From the NCBI GenBank assembly GCA_021771715.1, contig JAETOO010000007.1:1-64000 (forward strand): DNA of 64,000 nt. The letters are read 5' to 3'. How positions within the stretch are numbered: position 1 is the first letter of the stretch; each line of letters opens with the position of its first letter. The translations under genes were made by a program, and so were the position numbers. The notes beneath the pieces are model-generated. The model saw only the letters and a list, made by a program, of their open reading frames with translations. It searched no databases and had not been told where the DNA came from. Origin of the DNA: Oscillospiraceae bacterium (GTDB lineage: Bacteria; Bacillota; Clostridia; Lachnospirales; Lachnospiraceae). Below are positions 9,134 to 18,376 of this stretch, in pieces.

Positions 9134-10522
9134 TCAGAACAGAAACTCCGCCATGACCAGATTGCTGACGCTGATGCCTTCCTCCGTCAGAAAGACGCGC
9201 CCGTCCTCCCGCGCAAGCAGCCCCTGGCCGGTCAGCTTCCCCAGCACCGAGCCGTACATCGACTCCATGCTCCGCGCAAACCGCCGCAAAAACTCCTCCT
9301 CCGACACGCCAAAGATCAGCCGCAGGCCGAGGAACATGAACTCCTCCATCTCGTCTTGCACGCTCAGGAACTCTGACTCACGTATGCGCAGAGCTTCCGG
9401 CTCACACACACTCGGTGCCTTTGTCTCTCTCTCGCCCAGGACTTCCGCCGTCTGCACTTGCGAAACTTCCGTCCCTCTCTCTCGCAAAATCTCCGCTTCA
9501 CGCGCGCACGGAGCTTCCGTCTTCTGCGCTGACTCCTCTCCGTGCGCGCGCAAGATGTCCTCTTTCACTTGCTCCCTGCTCCCTCCTGTCAGCCTGTACA
9601 TACTCACACTGTCATACACTGGCCTAGTGTATCGCGCGAGATACGCTTCCATACACTCCGTATTCCGGTAGCGCGTATGGTGCAGCAGCGACGATGCCCC
9701 GAGTCCGAAGCCGACATACTCCACCCCGGTCCAGTAGCCGATATTGTGGCGGCACTCATACCCAGGCAGCGCATAGTTGGAGATCTCGTACCGGTGCATT
9801 CCCTGTCCGCCGACCAGTCTCTCCGTCAGGCGGTACATCGCGCGCTCCTCCTCCTCGGAGGGCAGGCTGACCGGCGGGTCTCCCCGCTCGCGCCGCACGT
9901 CGTCGTCATGATACCTCTGATAGAACGGCGTGCCCTCCTCTATGATCAGGCTGTAGGCCGAGATATGCTCCGGCCGCAGCGCCAGCACGCGCTCCAGCGT
10001 CCGCTCCCACGAGGCCACACTCTGACCGGGCAAAGCGGACATCAGGTCGATGTTGATATTCTCAAAGCCAGCCGCTCGTGCCAGACGATACGTCTCCAGA
10101 AAATCCGTCCACGTGTGGATCCGCCCCAGCAGCGCCAGCTCCGCGTCGTCCGCAGACTGCAGCCCGATGCTGATGCGGTTGATCCCGGCCTGCCGGTATT
10201 CCTCCAGCTTCTCCCGGCTCGCCGTGCCCGGATTGCACTCGATCGTGATCTCGCCCGGCGCCTCCCTGTGCGGAAAATTCTCGCGAATCGCCCGCAGGAT
10301 GCGCGCAATCATCCCCTCCGCCAGGATCGAGGGCGTCCCCCCTCCCAGGAATACCGTGCTCACCCGATACTCCTTTTTATAAGGAAACATCTCGATCTCC
10401 CGGATCAAAGCTTCCACATACCGTTCCTGCTCCGCCGATGACGCAGGCGCAGACAGGAAATCACAATAGGCGCATTTCCGCACGCAAAACGGAATGTGGA
10501 CATAAATCTCCAGCTCTCTCAT
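9134..10522 (-). CDS. hemW: HemW-like radical SAM protein with a repeat insertion
   Basis: HemW is a cytosolic radical SAM protein related to oxygen-independent coproporphyrinogen oxidase and is thought to handle heme. The cluster motif CVRKCAYC (residues 13-20) and GGGTPS (61-65) are intact, and the C-terminal HemN domain is present (EEFMFLGLRL). At 462 residues it is about 80 longer than normal. The excess is one linker insertion, about residues 321-388, holding three imperfect 16-residue repeats (335-350, 351-366, 367-382). ATG 10522 has GAGAGG about 8 nt upstream. In related genomes hemW directly follows lepA. Here a DegV gene and a MATE gene separate them. Confidence 0.9.
   Translation of the reverse strand: MRELEIYVHIPFCVRKCAYCDFLSAPASSAEQERYVEALIREIEMFPYKKEYRVSTVFLGGGTPSILAEGMIARILRAIRENFPHREAPGEITIECNPGTASREKLEEYRQAGINRISIGLQSADDAELALLGRIHTWTDFLETYRLARAAGFENINIDLMSALPGQSVASWERTLERVLALRPEHISAYSLIIEEGTPFYQRYHDDDVRRERGDPPVSLPSEEEERAMYRLTERLVGGQGMHRYEISNYALPGYECRHNIGYWTGVEYVGFGLGASSLLHHTRYRNTECMEAYLARYTRPVYDSVSMYRLTGGSREQVKEDILRAHGEESAQKTEAPCAREAEILRERGTEVSQVQTAEVLGERETKAPSVCEPEALRIRESEFLSVQDEMEEFMFLGLRLIFGVSEEEFLRRFARSMESMYGSVLGKLTGQGLLAREDGRVFLTEEGISVSNLVMAEFLF
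9377..9520 (-). repeat. 48-bp (16-residue) tandem repeats inside hemW
   Basis: Three adjoining units translate as TEAPCAREAEILRERG, TEVSQVQTAEVLGERE and TKAPSVCEPEALRIRE, and a fourth partial unit (SEFLSVQ) merges back into the HemW sequence. DNA units share CTCTCTCTCGC and ACTTCCGTC on the plus strand. The unit length is a multiple of three, so the frame is kept. Confidence 0.85.
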
Positions 10523-10694
10523 ACTGCCAACCTCTCACTCCCGAAGGAATTTCTTCAACCCGATGGCTCTCTGCACCACTCCCCGGCAAAGCCAAACAAA
10601 AAAAGCCTATCATAAATTGATCTGCCAGTCAATAGAAGATCCGGCCGCCATTGTAAGCGGTTCTGCCTGCAACGAATATAGTTTTCAAAACTGC

Positions 10695-10723
10695 TTTACA
10701 TAGTATTCATAAAGTGCTATGCT
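10695..10723 (+). promoter_or_regulatory. Promoter of degV
   Basis: TTTACA (10695-10700), a 17-bp spacer and TATGCT (10718-10723) form a sigma-A type promoter. The leader is about 70 nt. A strong AGGAGGAAA ribosome site lies 10 nt before the ATG at 10802. Confidence 0.65.
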
Positions 10724-10801
10724 ATCTCACAAGTAAACTGCCAGCGATACCAGGCAGTACACGGAACAGAATTTACATACCAGTCAGGAGGAAATGGTTT
10801 T

Positions 10802-11689
10802 ATGAAGTATCAGATTATCAGCGACGGCTCCTGCGATCTGCCGCCTGAGATGGCGAAGGAGCGGGGAATTCACGTAGTGCCGTTCTATGTGTCTTTTGAC
10901 GACACGCATTATTATAAGGAAAATGTTGAGATTCACATCCGGGACTTTTACCAGAGTATGGTGGAGCGAAAGGGCGTATACCCGAAGAGCTCTCTGCCGT
11001 CCATCCAGGACTACTGCGACGTGTTTGAGCGGTATGCCAGAGAAAATCTTCCGATGATCTGCATCTGCATCACGGAAAAGTTCAGCGGTTCCTTCGGGGC
11101 GGCCACAAATGCAAGAGAGCTGACACTCGAAAAGTATCCCAATGCCCGGATCACGGTGATCAACTCTCAGATCAACACCGTTCTCCAGGGCATCTATGTG
11201 CTCGAGGCGTGCCGGCTGCGGGATCAGGGCTTCTCCTACGAGGAGAGCATCGAGCGGCTGCTCGCGATCCGCAGCTCCGGGCGCATCTTTTTCACGGTCG
11301 GCGATCTCGAATACCTCCGGCACGGCGGCCGCATCGGCAAACTCGCCGGGCTCACCGGCTCTCTGCTCGGTGTAAAGCCCCTCATCACCCTGAAGGAAGG
11401 CGAAATCTTTCCGTCCGGCATCGCAAGGAGCCGAAAGCGTTCGATGCAGAAGGTCATCGACCTGCTCCAACAGTACCTTTCCGAACGTTTTCCGGACACG
11501 GCAGACTGCCAGCTGTGCATCGGGTACGGCTACTCCCGGGAGGAGGCCGAGGAGTTCCGGGCGCTCACGCTCGAGCATCTGCCCAACCTCACGGAGCAGG
11601 ATCTCCCGCTCTTCCAGATCGGCGCGACGATCGGCGTCCACACCGGACCATATCCAATCGGATTCGGAGTGCTGCAGAAGGCTTGTTGA
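10802..11689 (+). CDS. degV: DegV family fatty-acid-binding protein
   Basis: DegV proteins bind a fatty acid in the cytosol. FakB members of the family present it to the kinase FakA for phosphorylation. The 295-residue protein has the usual length and motifs: ISDGSCDLPPE at the N-terminus, the ligand-site TEKFSGSFGAA (Ser-Gly-Ser), and LRHGGRIGKLAGLTGSLL in the C-terminal domain. It sits alone on the plus strand with its own promoter, inside a run of minus-strand genes between lepA and hemW. No fakA is in the window. Confidence 0.93.
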   Translation: MKYQIISDGSCDLPPEMAKERGIHVVPFYVSFDDTHYYKENVEIHIRDFYQSMVERKGVYPKSSLPSIQDYCDVFERYARENLPMICICITEKFSGSFGAATNARELTLEKYPNARITVINSQINTVLQGIYVLEACRLRDQGFSYEESIERLLAIRSSGRIFFTVGDLEYLRHGGRIGKLAGLTGSLLGVKPLITLKEGEIFPSGIARSRKRSMQKVIDLLQQYLSERFPDTADCQLCIGYGYSREEAEEFRALTLEHLPNLTEQDLPLFQIGATIGVHTGPYPIGFGVLQKAC

Positions 11690-11695
11690 ACATAA

Positions 11696-11736
11696 AGCGC
11701 CCGGCTCTTCCCTGAAGGAGGGAAACGCCGGGCGCT
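11696..11736 (+). terminator. Hairpin after degV
   Basis: A 9-bp GC-rich stem (GCGCCCGGC with GCCGGGCGC) encloses a second stem (TTCCCT with AGGGAA). It starts 7 nt past the degV stop. The expected T-run is missing, so termination may be weak. Confidence 0.6.
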
Positions 11737-11745
11737 CCTGTCATG

Positions 11746-11911
11746 CTAGAGCGTGTTTGAAAAAGGCTTTCCGTGAGATGTGCTTCACAGTTTGTGGGAG
11801 ATTTGTCTCGAATGAGGGAGGCGTAGCGGGCTACGTCGACCGAATGAGGGACAAATATACCGCAAAATGGGGAGTGCAGATCACGGGAATGATTTTTCAA
11901 ACACGCTCTAG
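11746..11911. mobile_element. 166-bp MITE-like palindromic element
   Basis: The ends are a perfect 19-bp inverted repeat, CTAGAGCGTGTTTGAAAAA at 11746-11764 and its complement at 11893-11911. Inside, TTTGTGGGAGATTTGTC pairs imperfectly with a segment at about 11849-11865, CGAATGAGGGA occurs twice, and CGTAGC-GG-GCTACG makes a central hairpin. No transposase is encoded. It lies between the convergent ends of degV and the second MATE gene. A non-autonomous element moved in trans is the likely explanation. Confidence 0.75.
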
Positions 11912-11913
11912 GG

Positions 11914-13272
11914 CTACCTTGCGCCCTTCGCCAGTATTTTTTTGATGTTGAGCACGAACGCCGTGCCGCAGACGGTGGCCGAGATCGCATCCGCGGTGCA
12001 CTCGGCGAAATAGATGCTCATCACGTTTCCGGTGACCAACGGGAAGATCAGCGCAAACGGCACGAGCAGGAACACCTTCCGCAGCAGCGCCATGAACAGC
12101 GAGATCTTCGCCTGCCCCAGTCCCATGAACACGGTCTGGCAGCCGTTCTGGATGCCGAAGATGAGCATGCCCGCCAGGAAGATCGGCGCCACACGACCGA
12201 TCAGCTCGATCAGCTCCTCGTCCTGCGTGAACATCCGCGCGAGCACCTCCGGAAACAGCATCTCCACAACCGTGATCACGAACGAGGCCGCCGCCGTGAT
12301 CAAGATGATTTTCCGGTATGCCTCCTTCACGCGTTCCAGATTGCCGGCGCCGAAATTGTAGCTCAGGATCGGCTGGACACCCTGGGTGAAGCCGCTCGCC
12401 GGCGTGCTGCCCAGCTGCATGATGCTCTGCAGGATCGTCAGCGAGCCGACGTACAGATCGCCACCGTACCGCTGCAGCCCGCTGCTCATCACGATCGCGA
12501 TCAGGCTCTCCGTGCTCTGCATGATGAACGGGGAGACGCCGAGCGCTGCGATCGCGCGGATCTGCCGGAAGTCCGGCCGCAGACACGGCAGCTTCAGCCG
12601 CAGGGAGGTCTGCGGCGACGTCATAAAGCGAAGCACCCAGACGGCCCCGGCAAACTGCGACAGGATCGTCGCGAGCGCCGCGCCCTGCACTCCCATGTGA
12701 AACACAAAGATAAAGATCGGGTCCAGGATAATATTGAGCGCCGCACCGATCAGCACCGAGCCCATCGCGATCTTCGACTGTCCCTGCGCCGTGATGAACG
12801 GGTTCAGCCCGAGCACCAGCTGCACGCCGAACGTGCCGATCAGGTAGATGCGCAGGTACGCGCTCGCGTACGGGTACGTATAATCGCTCGCGCCCACCAT
12901 GTACAGAAACGGCTTTTCGATCAGGTAGAACACGATCATGAGTGTCACGGTGAAAAAGCAGAGCATCGTGAACACATTTCCGAGGATCCGCTCTGCCTTG
13001 GCCTTATTGCCCTGCCCGAGCGCAATCGCGGCGAGCGGCGCACCGCCCGCCCCCGCAAACGCGCTGAACGCGGACACGATCGTGATGACCGGCAGCGCAA
13101 GTCCCAGCCCTGTGAGCGCCTCGCGCCCTACCCCCTGCCCGATATAGATACGGTCCACGATGTTGTAGAGCAGGTTAATCAGCTGGGCGACCAGCGTCGG
13201 GATTCCCATTGAGAGCATCAGCCGTCCGAGCGGTTCCCTGCCCAGTTTCTCTTCTGAATTGCCAGTTTGCAT
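11914..13272 (-). CDS. MATE-family exporter (second copy)
   Basis: This is an inner-membrane exporter of 452 residues with 12 predicted helices and two MATE repeats. Marks include LMLSMGIPTLVAQLINLLYNIVD, YIGQGVG, FSAFAGAGGAPLAAIALGQG and, in the second half, SILQS-type and GFTQGVQPILSYNFGAGN motifs. It is clearly diverged from the copy at 7640-8995, so it is not a recent duplicate. The ribosome site before ATG 13272 is weak (AAGAAAGAAG). Its stop is only 3 nt from the MITE-like element. The substrate is unknown. Confidence 0.92.
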   Translation of the reverse strand: MQTGNSEEKLGREPLGRLMLSMGIPTLVAQLINLLYNIVDRIYIGQGVGREALTGLGLALPVITIVSAFSAFAGAGGAPLAAIALGQGNKAKAERILGNVFTMLCFFTVTLMIVFYLIEKPFLYMVGASDYTYPYASAYLRIYLIGTFGVQLVLGLNPFITAQGQSKIAMGSVLIGAALNIILDPIFIFVFHMGVQGAALATILSQFAGAVWVLRFMTSPQTSLRLKLPCLRPDFRQIRAIAALGVSPFIMQSTESLIAIVMSSGLQRYGGDLYVGSLTILQSIMQLGSTPASGFTQGVQPILSYNFGAGNLERVKEAYRKIILITAAASFVITVVEMLFPEVLARMFTQDEELIELIGRVAPIFLAGMLIFGIQNGCQTVFMGLGQAKISLFMALLRKVFLLVPFALIFPLVTGNVMSIYFAECTADAISATVCGTAFVLNIKKILAKGAR

Positions 13273-13351
13273 GTTCTCGTCTTCTTTCTTGTACTATATT
13301 CCTGTGATGCCCCTCTGCATCCTTGCCCGGCTGCACCGCGCCCACAGAAAC

Positions 13352-15163
13352 TTATTTGTCGTCCAGCTTCAGGACGCTCATGAACGCCTTCTGCGGGATC
13401 TCCACGTTTCCGATCTGCCGCATGCGCTTCTTTCCTTCCTTCTGCTTCTCCAGCAGCTTCTTCTTCCGGGAGATGTCGCCGCCGTAGCACTTTGCGAGCA
13501 CATCCTTGCGCATGGCTTTGACCGTCTCGCGCGCGATGATCTTGCTGCCGACCGCGGCCTGAATCGGGATCTCGAAGAGCTGACGCGGAATCTCCTCCTT
13601 GAGCTTCTCGCACATCTTCCTGCCGCGCTCGTACGCCGTCTCCGCAAACACGATGAAGGAAAGTGCGTCGACCTCCTCGCGGTTCACGAGAATGTCGAGC
13701 TTCACCAGCTCGGAGCGCATATAGCCCTTCAGCTCATAGTCAAACGACGCATAGCCGCGCGACCGTGATTTCAGCGCGTCAAAGAAATCATAGATGATCT
13801 CGTTGAGCGGCAGCGTGTATTTCAGAAGGGCGCGCGTCCCCTCGATGTACTCCATCCCCTCATAGATGCCGCGGCGCTCCTGGCACAGCTCCATGATAGA
13901 CCCGATGTACTCGGTCGTCACCATCACCTCAGCCGCCACGACCGGCTCCTCCATATACTCAATCTCCGAGGCATCCGGCAAATTCGACGGGTTCGTCAGA
14001 TCGATCACCTCCCCGTTCGTCTTGTGCACCTTGTAAATCACGCTCGGGGCAGTCGTCACGAGGTCCAGATTGTACTCCCGCTCGAGCCGCTCCTGAATAA
14101 TCTCCAGGTGCAGCAGGCCCAGAAAGCCGCAGCGGAAGCCAAAGCCCAGCGCGATCGACGTCTCCGGCTCAAACTGCAGAGAGGCATCGTTCAGCTGCAG
14201 TTTTTCCAGCGCGTCGCGCAGATCCGGGTACTTCGCGCCGTCCGCCGGATACATCCCGCAGTACACCATCGGGTTCACCTTCTTGTAGCCCGGCAATGCC
14301 TCCGCGCACGGGCGGTTCACGCAGGTCACGGTGTCGCCGACACGCGTCTCCCGCACGTTTTTGAGGCTCGCGGTCAGATAGCCGACCATCCCGGCCGAGA
14401 GCTCCTCGCAGGGGATAAACTGCCCCGCCCCGAAAAAGCCGACCTCGACGACCTCCGCCTCCGCCCCGGTCGCCATCATGCGGATCCTTGTGCCCTTTCG
14501 CACCGAGCCGTCCCGCACGCGCAGGAATACGATGACGCCCTTGTAGGAATCGTAGACAGAATCAAAGATCAGCGCCTTCAGCGGCGCCTCCGGGTCTCCC
14601 TTTGGCGCCGGTATCTTTTTTACGACCTGCTCGAGCACCTCACGGACGTTCTGTCCCGTCTTTGCCGAGATGCGCGGCGCGTCCTCCGCCTCGATCCCGA
14701 TCACATCCTCGATCTCGCTGACGACACGGTCCGGGTCCGCGCTCGGAAGGTCGATCTTGTTGATCACCGGCATGACGTCGAGATCGTGGTCGAGCGCGAG
14801 GTACACGTTCGCCAGCGTCTGCGCCTCGATCCCCTGCGCGGCGTCCACGACAAGGATCGCCCCGTCGCACGCCGCAAGGCTCCTGGACACCTCGTAGTTG
14901 AAATCGACGTGGCCCGGAGTGTCAATCAGGTTGAACACGTACTCCTCCCCATCGTCCGCCTTATAAATAATCCGGACCGCCTGTGATTTGATCGTGATGC
15001 CGCGCTCGCGCTCCAGCTCCATATTGTCCAGTACCTGCTCCTGCATTTCCCGGCTCGTCAGAAGGCCCGTCATCTCGATGATGCGGTCCGCCAGCGTCGA
15101 TTTGCCGTGATCGATGTGTGCAATGATACAAAAATTTCTGATTTTACTCTGATCTGCTGCCAA
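13352..15163 (-). CDS. lepA: Elongation factor 4 (LepA), TTG start
   Basis: LepA is a ribosome-associated GTPase that acts in translation under stress and in ribosome assembly. Its G-domain motifs are AHIDHGKST (residues 15-23), DTPGHVDF and [13 protein letters not shown]-like domains and the LepA-specific C-terminal domain follow ([20 protein letters not shown]). The reading frame is open to 15214, but TTG 15163 has GGAGAGGAG 8 nt upstream and gives the standard N-terminus and a 603-residue protein of normal length. It lies between spoIIP and the MATE gene. Confidence 0.95.
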   Translation of the reverse strand: MAADQSKIRNFCIIAHIDHGKSTLADRIIEMTGLLTSREMQEQVLDNMELERERGITIKSQAVRIIYKADDGEEYVFNLIDTPGHVDFNYEVSRSLAACDGAILVVDAAQGIEAQTLANVYLALDHDLDVMPVINKIDLPSADPDRVVSEIEDVIGIEAEDAPRISAKTGQNVREVLEQVVKKIPAPKGDPEAPLKALIFDSVYDSYKGVIVFLRVRDGSVRKGTRIRMMATGAEAEVVEVGFFGAGQFIPCEELSAGMVGYLTASLKNVRETRVGDTVTCVNRPCAEALPGYKKVNPMVYCGMYPADGAKYPDLRDALEKLQLNDASLQFEPETSIALGFGFRCGFLGLLHLEIIQERLEREYNLDLVTTAPSVIYKVHKTNGEVIDLTNPSNLPDASEIEYMEEPVVAAEVMVTTEYIGSIMELCQERRGIYEGMEYIEGTRALLKYTLPLNEIIYDFFDALKSRSRGYASFDYELKGYMRSELVKLDILVNREEVDALSFIVFAETAYERGRKMCEKLKEEIPRQLFEIPIQAAVGSKIIARETVKAMRKDVLAKCYGGDISRKKKLLEKQKEGKKRMRQIGNVEIPQKAFMSVLKLDDK

Positions 15164-15343
15164 TGACTGTGCTCCTCTCCATGTAACGCGGAACCGGATC
15201 CCGTACGTCTCCACAGTTCCGCCTGTTTCTTTTCTATATTTCCTTTTTTCACATTTCGATATAGTTTAGCACACTCTTTTGGGAGTTGTCCATATGTACT
15301 TCTCTCTTTTCCGGCAAATCCGGCGCCGCAGCTTTCGGCAGTT

Positions 15344-16735
15344 TCACGACAGGACCTCCGCCAGAAGCGCGGCGAGCGGCGCCATCGCGTTGCGCTCCTC
15401 CTCGACGGTGTTCAACTGGGTGCCTGCCTCGATGAGAAGGGAGCGCGGCCGCAGGTGCAGGTTGAAGCGCTCTGCTTTCAGATAGATATTGCGCGTAAAG
15501 CCCGGGTACTGTTCGCGGGCCAGCAGTTCCAGCTGCAGGGAAAATGCCAGGTTCTCCGCGATGTACGGATTCGCGAGATAGGTCAGCGGCTCATCCTCGC
15601 TGTTGCGCGAGATTCCGTTAAAAAACATGATCATGGAGGTCGGCTTTCCGTCGATCTCCGTCACGAACTTGTGTCCCTCCACGCCGTCCCGGTGCAGGTC
15701 GATAATCACCTCGATCGTGGGATGTTCATCCAGTATCTTCTGCACGGAAGCGCGCGCATAGTCGTACGCCGCGCTGCGGTCAATGACGCCGTCGACCAGG
15801 TCATAGACGCCGGTGTCGTGGATTACCTGGTATCCGTAGCTCCTGAGTTCCTCCGCCAGCACCTCGCCCATCCCCACAATCGTCGTGCCCGCGTCCCCCG
15901 GAACCGAGTCGGCAAACTCCTCCTGGGAGTGCGTGTGGTAGATCAGAATCTGCGGAACCTCGGGATTCCGCTCAATGCCAAGCTCCTTCTCCAGAAGCAC
16001 AGAGGCATCCAGCAGCGCTTCATCCGCCGTCGTCCCCGCATCGACGGTATAGTAATTCTGCAGGAGGTATTCATAGTCTGAAATCTGCGCCAGCACCTCG
16101 TCCGAAATGGTTGTCCCAAGTACCTCCTTTACTGCCTCCGTCTCCGCGGTTTCCTCTGGAAGAATCTGCGTCTCCCCCAGAAGTCCTCCTGTCTCAGGTG
16201 TTCTCGCAGTCTCCTCCGAAAGACGTTCCGTCTCCGATATTCCCACGTTTTCCTCCGAAATGCCCTGCTCTTCCGCCGATTGCTTCGCATCTCCCTGCGT
16301 CTCCTGTTCCTCCACATGGTTCCCGCTATTCTCAGACGGCAGAGCTGCCGTTTCTTGCTGTGCGCCCTGCATTTTTCCCTCGTTTCCGGCGGACGTCTGT
16401 GATTCCGCGCCGGACTGCGAATCCTCCGTATCGGTCCCGGGCTTGTCCTGCTGTCGCCCGGCATTTTCCACCAGATAACTGTACACCGGGACAGCCTGCC
16501 TCATCCAGCCTGCGATCCAGCCGCCCTGATCCTTTTCCCCGATCACCGCCGTATAGCCCGGCATCCAGGTGTCCGCAGCCGCATCCTCCAGCGACCGCTG
16601 TACCGTTCCTGTGTCGAGCGCCTCGCGCACCGCGCTGCTCTTTTGCAGCAGTCCGGCACCCTTATATATAATGTAGCTTCCCAACAACACCATCAAAACA
16701 TAAAGTAATTTTTGCAGCCAGCCATCGCCGCGCAT
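15344..16735 (-). CDS. spoIIP: Stage II sporulation protein P
   Basis: SpoIIP is a membrane-anchored peptidoglycan hydrolase (amidase and endopeptidase) that works with SpoIID and SpoIIM to drive engulfment of the forespore. Residues 8-27 form the membrane anchor. Residues about 95-215 are a low-complexity Glu/Thr-rich linker. The catalytic domain follows, with ILIYHTHSQEEF, GMGEVLAEELRSYGY, IDLHRDGV and the final LLIEAGTQLNT. It shows the organism makes endospores or descends from one that did. GGAGGG lies 6 nt upstream of ATG 16735. It is in the conserved gpr-spoIIP-lepA order. Confidence 0.95.
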   Translation of the reverse strand: MRGDGWLQKLLYVLMVLLGSYIIYKGAGLLQKSSAVREALDTGTVQRSLEDAAADTWMPGYTAVIGEKDQGGWIAGWMRQAVPVYSYLVENAGRQQDKPGTDTEDSQSGAESQTSAGNEGKMQGAQQETAALPSENSGNHVEEQETQGDAKQSAEEQGISEENVGISETERLSEETARTPETGGLLGETQILPEETAETEAVKEVLGTTISDEVLAQISDYEYLLQNYYTVDAGTTADEALLDASVLLEKELGIERNPEVPQILIYHTHSQEEFADSVPGDAGTTIVGMGEVLAEELRSYGYQVIHDTGVYDLVDGVIDRSAAYDYARASVQKILDEHPTIEVIIDLHRDGVEGHKFVTEIDGKPTSMIMFFNGISRNSEDEPLTYLANPYIAENLAFSLQLELLAREQYPGFTRNIYLKAERFNLHLRPRSLLIEAGTQLNTVEEERNAMAPLAALLAEVLS

Positions 16736-16797
16736 ACGATCCCTCCGTCTTCCTGACCAACCGAATCCTGTATCTTCGGCGAATCCTTCTATCCTGT

Positions 16798-16939
16798 CAA
16801 CGCTCTATGCTCAGAGATCTCCTCTCATCCCGGCAACGCTCTATGCTCAGAGATCTCCTCTCATTCCGGCAACGCTCTATGCTCAGAGATCTCCTCTCAT
16901 CCCGGCAACGCTCTATCTTCAGAGATTTTCCCATCCTGG
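16798..16939. repeat. Four tandem copies of a 36-bp repeat
   Basis: Units begin at 16798, 16834, 16870 and 16906. The first three differ by one base, and the fourth is diverged and slightly short. The unit includes CTCAGAGATCTCCTCTCA. There are no spacers, so this is not a CRISPR array. The unit is a multiple of three, which leaves open frames on both strands, but neither looks like a gene. It fills the gap between gpr and spoIIP. Confidence 0.9.
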
Positions 16940-16976
16940 CCTCTCTTTCTTCGCGCATCGATCTATACATACAGAA

Positions 16977-17028
16977 AACAGGCACTCTCCCGGAAGGCAT
17001 TTCTCCGCCCTCCAAAAGCCTGCCTGTT
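16977..17028 (-). terminator. Probable terminator of gpr
   Basis: AACAGGCA (16977-16984) pairs with TGCCTGTT (17021-17028). On the minus strand the stem ends in TGTTTTCT. It lies about 130 nt past the gpr stop. The rest of 16736-17155 holds only this and the 36-bp array. Confidence 0.5.
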
Positions 17029-17155
17029 CTATTCTATGCAACGGCACCTTGAAGTATTCCGCTTTCCTGTTATGCCACAGCGCCGAGCGCCTCTTCCTGC
17101 TCTCCTTTAGTTGTGACATCCCTCTGCTTTTCTCCGTCCTTCTGCGCGCCTGCCT

Positions 17156-18124
17156 CTATCTCTCTTTCCCTGAAAACGCGATGTTCAGCCCTTCCGAGAT
17201 CGTGTAGCTCAGATATTTGACTGTCTCATCAATGTCCTTTGGCGTCACAAACATGGTGTTCAAATGCGGCGAGATCAGTTCCCGGATCATCTGGTGCTTC
17301 TCCGCATGATCCAGTGTGCCGAGCGTGCCGCCGAGCTGCTGCATCCGGTCAGAGCGATCCATCTGGACGATCAGTTCCTCCAGCGTATCATTCACGATCG
17401 TCGCTGCGTCCACTACCGTCGGCACACCGACCGCGATGACCGGGACGCCGAGCTCCTCCTGGTTGATCGCGTTGCGGTGGTTGCCGACACCGGAGCCCGG
17501 ATTGATCCCGGTGTCGGTGATCTGTATCGTGCGGTTCAGCCGCTTTGTGCTGCGCGCCGCGAGGGCGTCAATCACAATCACGACATCCGGCTGCGTCTCC
17601 TCAACCACACCCCGGATGATCTCGACGGTCTCCATTCCGGTCTGCGCCATCACGCCGGGCACAATCGCGCTGACCTCTCCTGAGGTGCGCAGCTCATCCG
17701 AGATCCGCCCGTACACACGGATCATATGCCGCGTGATGTTCAGGTTGTTGACCACATCCGGGCCGAGCGCGTCCGGTGTCACCTCGCGGTTTCCCAAGCC
17801 GACCACCAGTACCGAACCGTCCGGTGGGCAGACACCCTTCATCAGCTCCCGCAGATGATGCGCGAGCTCCTCCGAGATCTCACGGTGATATCCCTCGTCC
17901 GGCGCTGACATGTTCGGCGCCTCCAGCGTGATGTACGTCCCGGCCGGCTTGCCCATCGCACGTGCCCCATTTTCCGTCTCAATCACAACGGTCGTCGTGT
18001 AGATCTCCTTCTCCTCATCCTTCTCTTCCTTCACCCGCACACCCCGGATCCGCACATCATCCGCCTCATAGCTCTCCTTTGCCTCCAGCGCCAGATCCGT
18101 CCGTACCTGAAAATCTCCCATCAT
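17156..18124 (-). CDS. gpr: Germination protease GPR
   Basis: GPR cuts the small acid-soluble spore proteins that coat spore DNA, at the start of germination. The family is an aspartate-type protease made as a zymogen whose N-terminal propeptide is removed. The 322-residue protein carries FQVRTDLALEA at the N-terminus, VVGLGNREVTPDALGP, GVMAQTGMET and VIDALAARST, all typical. ATG 18124 was chosen because AAGGAG lies 7 nt upstream. ATG 18130 would be too close to that site. A candidate substrate lies at 31173-31391. The spoIIP and lepA genes follow. Confidence 0.95.
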   Translation of the reverse strand: MMGDFQVRTDLALEAKESYEADDVRIRGVRVKEEKDEEKEIYTTTVVIETENGARAMGKPAGTYITLEAPNMSAPDEGYHREISEELAHHLRELMKGVCPPDGSVLVVGLGNREVTPDALGPDVVNNLNITRHMIRVYGRISDELRTSGEVSAIVPGVMAQTGMETVEIIRGVVEETQPDVVIVIDALAARSTKRLNRTIQITDTGINPGSGVGNHRNAINQEELGVPVIAVGVPTVVDAATIVNDTLEELIVQMDRSDRMQQLGGTLGTLDHAEKHQMIRELISPHLNTMFVTPKDIDETVKYLSYTISEGLNIAFSGKER

Positions 18125-18376
18125 AGCCATTCTCCTTCGTATTCCCCCGCCGCGCTTCCTTTTCAAAGGGGGGAGTTTTATACCTATTTTTCCGCACTTT
18201 TTGAAATTTATGTATGAAGCTTCTTTATTTATGCCGCATTTAATTCACATAAAATATCAGATATTTTAGAAAAAAATCTGTAAATTCACGTATTGGATGC
18301 TTGTCATTTCGCAAATGCTATGGTATCATGAACATGGATGAGGACTTCATTCACATTTATGCGGAGGTGACTGTCG

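Noticed and set aside
11757-11945. 62-residue open frame in the MITE-like element
   Set aside because: It lies in a palindromic element, runs into the MATE gene end, and has no ribosome site.
16798-16939. Possible CRISPR array
   Set aside because: The 36-bp units are head to tail with no spacers, and no cas genes are in the window.
16797-17052. Open frames on both strands over the 36-bp array (72 and 81 residues)
   Set aside because: They are by-products of a repeat unit divisible by three. No good ribosome site, no likeness to known proteins, and a terminator overlaps them.
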